Source of the DNA: Collinsella sp.
GTDB lineage: Bacteria > Actinomycetota > Coriobacteriia > Coriobacteriales > Coriobacteriaceae
Reading direction: 5' to 3'
Length of the DNA stretch: 64,000 nucleotides
NCBI GenBank assembly: GCA_019419455.1
Contig: DXZW01000044.1
Coordinates: 84,549-148,548, forward strand
The notes under the pieces are model-generated. The model searched no databases. It worked only from the letters and a program-made list of their open reading frames with translations, and was not told the origin of the DNA. Below, piece by piece: positions 60,454 through 64,000 of the stretch. The position numbers and the translations under genes were made by a program. Positions within the stretch are counted from its first letter, which is position 1, and each line of letters opens with the position of its first letter.

Positions 60454-62430
60454 ATGGCGATTCGGCCGGTGGAACCGAGTGGACAATGCGAAAGCGAGCT
60501 GGCGGCGGCTGAAGTGGCGCTGCCCGAGCTGCTGGCGCCTGCTGGCGGACTCGACCAGATGCTCGCGGCGATTGCGGCGGGTGCCGATGCCATCTATGCG
60601 GGGCTGGACGGATTCAACGCTCGAGTGAGCGCGCATGGCTTTAGCGATGATGAGTTCGCGCGCGGTTGTGCCGTGGCCCATGCCCATGGCGTGCGTGTGT
60701 ACGTGACGCTCAACGTGTTCGTGTTCGATGATGAGCTTGCCGACGCCGTGGCGTTGGGGGCGCATGCGCACGCGTTGGGTGCCGATGCGTTGATTGTGGC
60801 CGATGCCGGGCTGGCCTGTGCGCTTCGTGCGGCGATTGCGGGGGTCGAGATTCACCTGTCCACCCAAGCGGGCGCTCACAGCGAGGGCGCCGTGCAGTTG
60901 GCTGCCAAGGAGTTGGGAGTTGAGCGCGTGACGACTGCGCGCGAGCTGAACGTGGCGGAGATTGGGACGCTTTGCGCTACTGGCGTGCCCATAGAGGTGT
61001 TCTGTCACGGTGCCATTTGCATTGGTTATTCAGGCGCGTGTGAGTTTTCGGCCCTGCGGCGCGGACGGTCGGCGATGCGCGGCGACTGCACACAGCCGTG
61101 CCGTCTGTCCTATGACTTGGCGGACGAGGCGGGGCAGAGTGTTGTTGCTGTCGAAGGGGACCGCCTGCTTTGTCCGCGTGACTATCTGGGTATCGCGCGC
61201 CTGCCGGAGCTTGTTGCCGCCGGCGTGGCATCGCTCAAGATCGAGGGCCGCATGAAGAATCCCGACTACGTCTTTAACGTGGTGAGGGTGTGGCGTCGGG
61301 CGCTCGATATGCTGCGCGCCGGCACATGGGATGCCGATGCGGTGCCGACGCTTGAGCGCGAGCTGGGGAGGTCGTTCAACCGCGGCTTTACCGATGCGTA
61401 TCTGCGGGGTCGTTCGGGCACCGAGCTCATGAGCTTTGAACGCGCGATCAACCAGGGCGTGCGCGTGGGCCACTTGGTGGCGGTGGGTCACGAAGAGGTG
61501 ACGGTTGAGCTTGATGCCGCCGTGGCGGCGGGCGATACGCTCGAGATCCGATTTTACCCGGGTGCCGACGCGCGTCCCGATGTGCCCAAGCGCTGGCCAC
61601 AGGTGCCTTGTCCCGTGGATGCCGCTGCGGGAGAGCGCGTCGTTGTCCATTGCAAGCGCAAGGTGGATGCGGGCTGCGAGGTCTATCTGATTCGCAGCGC
61701 AGGCGTGCTGGGGCAGACGGCAGCGGTGTTGGAGCGTATGCGGGTCGAGGCAGATACGGTCGCGCCTGTTGAGCGGTCCGTTGAGGTGTTGCCGTTTGAG
61801 GGCGTTCTGGCAGATGGTGATGTGCCGACGGAGTTGGCGGAGCCGGGGGAGCCGGCAAAGCGCGAGGATTTTGCTCGTATGGTCTTTGCCTGGGAACTGA
61901 TGGATGTGGATCCGCGCGATGAGCGGGATCTGTCCGATGCGACGGTGGTGCTCGACGAAGTGTGCCGCGCAGGCGATATCGAGCGGACTCGGGCGCTTAT
62001 GCAGCGTGCCGGGCGTGTGGTTTGCCGCAACCTGGGGCAGGTGGCGATGGCCCGCGAGCTGGGCACGGCGTTTGACGTGGCGGCGCCGGTGTTCTGTGCC
62101 AATCGGGCCACGCTTGCCTGGCTGCGCGGGCTTGGCGCGGGGTGGGTATACTTGCCTGCCGAGTTGCTCAGCAATGACAGGGAGCGTATTGCCGAGCTGG
62201 CTGCTGAACCCGGCGTCTTGGGTCCGTTCGACGCCGACTGTCCCGAGCTTATGGTGTGCGAGCACTGCCTGCTGACCGCCGAGGGCGTCTGCGCCACCGA
62301 TGCGACGGGGCAGGTCCGTTGCCGCGACTGCTTGCGTCGTCGGCAGGTGCGCTATCTGGTCGAGCGTGACGGTACGCGTCTGCCAGTTGCCATCGACGCA
62401 TGCGGCAGGACGAGGATTTTCCTGTCGTAG
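60454..62430 (+). CDS. U32-family protein, TrhP/YegQ-like
   Basis: A 658-residue U32 protein. ELLAPAGGLDQMLAAIAAGADAIYAGLDG opens the barrel and IEVFCHGAICIGYSGACEFSA carries the family cysteines (landmarks only), followed by MRGDCTQPCRLSYDL. The C-terminus has a Cys cluster CEHCLLTAEGVC and CRDC that could bind an iron-sulfur cluster or zinc. AAGGAG precedes the ATG at 60454. Characterised U32 proteins hydroxylate tRNA or rRNA. It lies next to tyrS in the same direction. Confidence 0.87.
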   Translation: MAIRPVEPSGQCESELAAAEVALPELLAPAGGLDQMLAAIAAGADAIYAGLDGFNARVSAHGFSDDEFARGCAVAHAHGVRVYVTLNVFVFDDELADAVALGAHAHALGADALIVADAGLACALRAAIAGVEIHLSTQAGAHSEGAVQLAAKELGVERVTTARELNVAEIGTLCATGVPIEVFCHGAICIGYSGACEFSALRRGRSAMRGDCTQPCRLSYDLADEAGQSVVAVEGDRLLCPRDYLGIARLPELVAAGVASLKIEGRMKNPDYVFNVVRVWRRALDMLRAGTWDADAVPTLERELGRSFNRGFTDAYLRGRSGTELMSFERAINQGVRVGHLVAVGHEEVTVELDAAVAAGDTLEIRFYPGADARPDVPKRWPQVPCPVDAAAGERVVVHCKRKVDAGCEVYLIRSAGVLGQTAAVLERMRVEADTVAPVERSVEVLPFEGVLADGDVPTELAEPGEPAKREDFARMVFAWELMDVDPRDERDLSDATVVLDEVCRAGDIERTRALMQRAGRVVCRNLGQVAMARELGTAFDVAAPVFCANRATLAWLRGLGAGWVYLPAELLSNDRERIAELAAEPGVLGPFDADCPELMVCEHCLLTAEGVCATDATGQVRCRDCLRRRQVRYLVERDGTRLPVAIDACGRTRIFLS

Positions 62431-62526
62431 ATGCTGCGTCGCGTCAGTTTGTTATCATAAGAGAGTTTATGGACTTCCAGCACCGCCGTTTTCGGCGAGG
62501 GTGCTATAGCAAAAGGAGGATACCCA

Positions 62527-63738
62527 ATGCTGTCTGTTGACGAGCAAATGCGTATCATCACCTCGGGCGTCGCGCAGATCGTCCCCGAGGCCGACCTTCG
62601 CAAGAAGCTTGAGAAGGGCGAGCCCCTCAACATCAAGCTCGGCGTCGATCCCACCAGCCCCGACCTGCACCTGGGCCACGCCGTGCCGCTGCGCAAGATG
62701 CGTCAGTTCCAGGACCTGGGCCACAACGTCACCCTCATCATCGGCAACGGTACCGCGTTGATTGGCGACCCTTCGGGCAAGAATTCCACCCGTCCGCAGC
62801 TTTCGCAGGAGCAAATCGAGGCCAATGCCGAGACCTACGTGAGCCAGGCCATGAAGATCCTGGATCCCGAGAAGACCACCATCGTGCACAACGGTGACTG
62901 GATCTTGTCGATGGATCTGGCTGGTCTGCTGCAGGTGTGCTCCAAGTTCACCGTCGCCCGTATCCTCGAGCGCGACGACTTTACCAAGCGCTACCAGTCC
63001 CAGACGCCGATCGCCCTGCACGAGTTCCTGTACCCCGTGATGCAGGCATACGATTCGGTCATGATCAAGGCCGACGTGGAGATGGGCGGCACCGACCAGC
63101 TCTTCAACCTGCTTGCCGGCCGTGAGCTCATGGAGAAGATGGGCATGGAGCCGCAGATCGCGCTCACCATGCCGCTGCTCGAGGGTACCGATGGCGTGCG
63201 CAAGATGTCCAAGTCCTATGGCAACTACATCGGCCTGACCGACGCTCCCAAGGATATGTTCGGCAAGACCATGTCTATCCCCGACGAGATGATTGGCAAG
63301 TACTATCGTCTGGCCAGTTCGCTCGCCCCGGCCGAGGTCGACAAGATCGACGCCGCCCTGGCCGACGGTTCCGCCGACCCCTACGAGCTCAAGCGCGCTC
63401 TGGGCCGCGACCTGTGCGACACCTACCACGGCGCCGGTGCCGGCGACGAGGCTCAGGCCGAGTTCGACCGCGTGTTCAAGGAGGGCCAGCTCGCCGACTT
63501 CCCCGAGAAGCATGTTGAGCTGACTGTTAACGACGAGGGCCAGATCTACCTCGCCGGTCTGCTCAAGGACCTGGGCCTTTCGGCCAGCGCCGGCCAGGCC
63601 CGTCGCGACATCGACGGCGGCGGCGTCAAGATCAATGGCAAGGCCGTGGCTCCCAAGAGCTACAACATCGACCCCAGCGCCCTCAAGCTGGGCGACACCC
63701 TCTCCGTAGGCAAGCGCAAGGGCTTCAAGTTGATTTAG
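62527..63738 (+). CDS. tyrS: tyrosyl-tRNA synthetase
   Basis: A 403-residue class I synthetase. The HIGH motif reads HLGH (residues 48-51), the KMSKS loop is at residues 226-230, and a C-terminal S4-like RNA-binding domain (GLSASAGQARRDIDGGGVKINGK) is present. AAAAGGAGGATACCC precedes the ATG. I see no T-box leader in the 96 bases upstream. Confidence 0.96.
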   Translation: MLSVDEQMRIITSGVAQIVPEADLRKKLEKGEPLNIKLGVDPTSPDLHLGHAVPLRKMRQFQDLGHNVTLIIGNGTALIGDPSGKNSTRPQLSQEQIEANAETYVSQAMKILDPEKTTIVHNGDWILSMDLAGLLQVCSKFTVARILERDDFTKRYQSQTPIALHEFLYPVMQAYDSVMIKADVEMGGTDQLFNLLAGRELMEKMGMEPQIALTMPLLEGTDGVRKMSKSYGNYIGLTDAPKDMFGKTMSIPDEMIGKYYRLASSLAPAEVDKIDAALADGSADPYELKRALGRDLCDTYHGAGAGDEAQAEFDRVFKEGQLADFPEKHVELTVNDEGQIYLAGLLKDLGLSASAGQARRDIDGGGVKINGKAVAPKSYNIDPSALKLGDTLSVGKRKGFKLI

Positions 63739-63765
63739 TTACGCGGTTTTACCAAACCGCGTAAC
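63738..63765 (+). terminator. 12-bp perfect hairpin at the tyrS 3' end
   Basis: GTTACGCGGTTT and AAACCGCGTAAC face each other around TACC, starting at the tyrS stop. No T run follows; it may need the larger structure downstream for termination. Confidence 0.65.
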
Positions 63766-63778
63766 GACTCGACGCTGC

Positions 63779-63878
63779 AAACCCGCCAGAGCGGCAATCT
63801 GCCTTTCAACTTCGGCGGCATGACCAGAAGGTCAATGCCGCCTCGTTTCAAGGCACCTTGCTCGCTCTGGCGGGTTTT
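63779..63878 (+). ncRNA. 100-base fully nested hairpin, possible structured RNA or mobile palindrome
   Basis: Outer stem 63779-63793 with 63863-63877 (15 bp, AAACCCGCCAGAGCG). Next GCAA with TTGC (63794-63797 with 63858-63861), TGCCTT with AAGGCA (63800-63805 with 63850-63855), and an inner 12-bp stem GGCGGCATGACC with GGTC-ATGCCGCC (63814-63825 with 63830-63842) closed by AGAA. The structure ends in GGCGGGTTTT. It could be a terminator, a small RNA or a palindromic repeat. Confidence 0.5.
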
Positions 63879-63949
63879 CGCTGTCGTTGCCAAAACAGCG
63901 GCGTTTTTGTTGTCGGGACGGCAGTTAGTAGTTGTTGGGTAGTCGTTGG

Positions 63950-63985
63950 GGACGTTCTTGAATGACTAGTCGTTTAAGAACGTCC
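63950..63985. repeat. 36-bp palindrome of the GGGGACGTTCTT family
   Basis: GGACGTTCTTGAATGACT (63950-63967) and AGTCGTTTAAGAACGTCC (63968-63985) are complementary at 16 of 18 positions. It shares GGGGACGTTCTT with the 27-bp repeat at 7774. Nothing else is visible from 63879 to the window end. Confidence 0.75.
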
Positions 63986-64000
63986 ATTACAGTCGAAATT

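Noticed and set aside
62431..62526. T-box leader before tyrS
   Set aside because: The 96-base gap is too short and lacks the conserved T-box sequence.

Overview
The window reads as a chromosomal segment of a GC-rich, anaerobic gut actinobacterium of the class Coriobacteriia, most likely Collinsella. This is inferred from high-GC codon use, mannose-type PTS genes, a selenium-dependent molybdenum hydroxylase (purine) cluster, actinobacterial-style ribosomal proteins and many dispersed palindromes. No species was confirmed by comparison.

Layout. 1-7126: a sugar operon with a 5'-truncated LevR-like regulator, mannose-family PTS IIB-IIC-IID-IIA, a DUF2961/GH172 hydrolase and a ROK fructokinase-like enzyme. 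It probably imports and cleaves a fructose-containing sugar. 7127-8111: a decayed stretch with a DegV remnant, an IS200-type left end and short repeats. 8112-9941: a Gfo/Idh/MocA oxidoreductase and a DeoR regulator, then a striking three-unit palindrome array. 10393-14239: a pseudouridine synthase, a large U32-family protein and RidA.

14362-24745 and 33596-45119 are two halves of one anaerobic purine-degradation and selenium-molybdenum hydroxylase cluster: two YheO-type regulators, two NCS2 purine permeases, ssnA, ygfK, a 4x[4Fe-4S] ferredoxin, xdhD, ygeX, ygeY, ygeW, a MocA-like cytidylyltransferase, hyuA, yqeC, yqeB and xdhC. Permeases bring in purine, XdhD and YgfK/ferredoxin do the redox steps, SsnA/HyuA/YgeY/YgeW open and strip the ring, YgeX releases pyruvate and ammonia, and MocA/YqeB/YqeC/XdhC mature the cofactor. 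No separate FAD subunit and no carbamate kinase is present. The halves are split by an accessory island (about 24.8-33.5 kb) with two AAA ATPases, a DEDDh exonuclease, a 787-residue glycine-zipper protein, a membrane-anchored Pro/Ala-rich protein, and several precisely periodic repeat arrays (23 bp, 33 bp, 62 bp) and palindromes.

45441-55204: the spc/alpha ribosomal operon from rplE to rplQ, including secY, adk, map, infA and rpoA. It unusually begins at rplE with its own promoter directly behind the purine cluster; rplN and rplX are not upstream. 55297-63738: truA, a GT2-like protein, argR, a class A penicillin-binding protein, a second U32 protein and tyrS. The window ends with a long nested hairpin and another dispersed palindrome.
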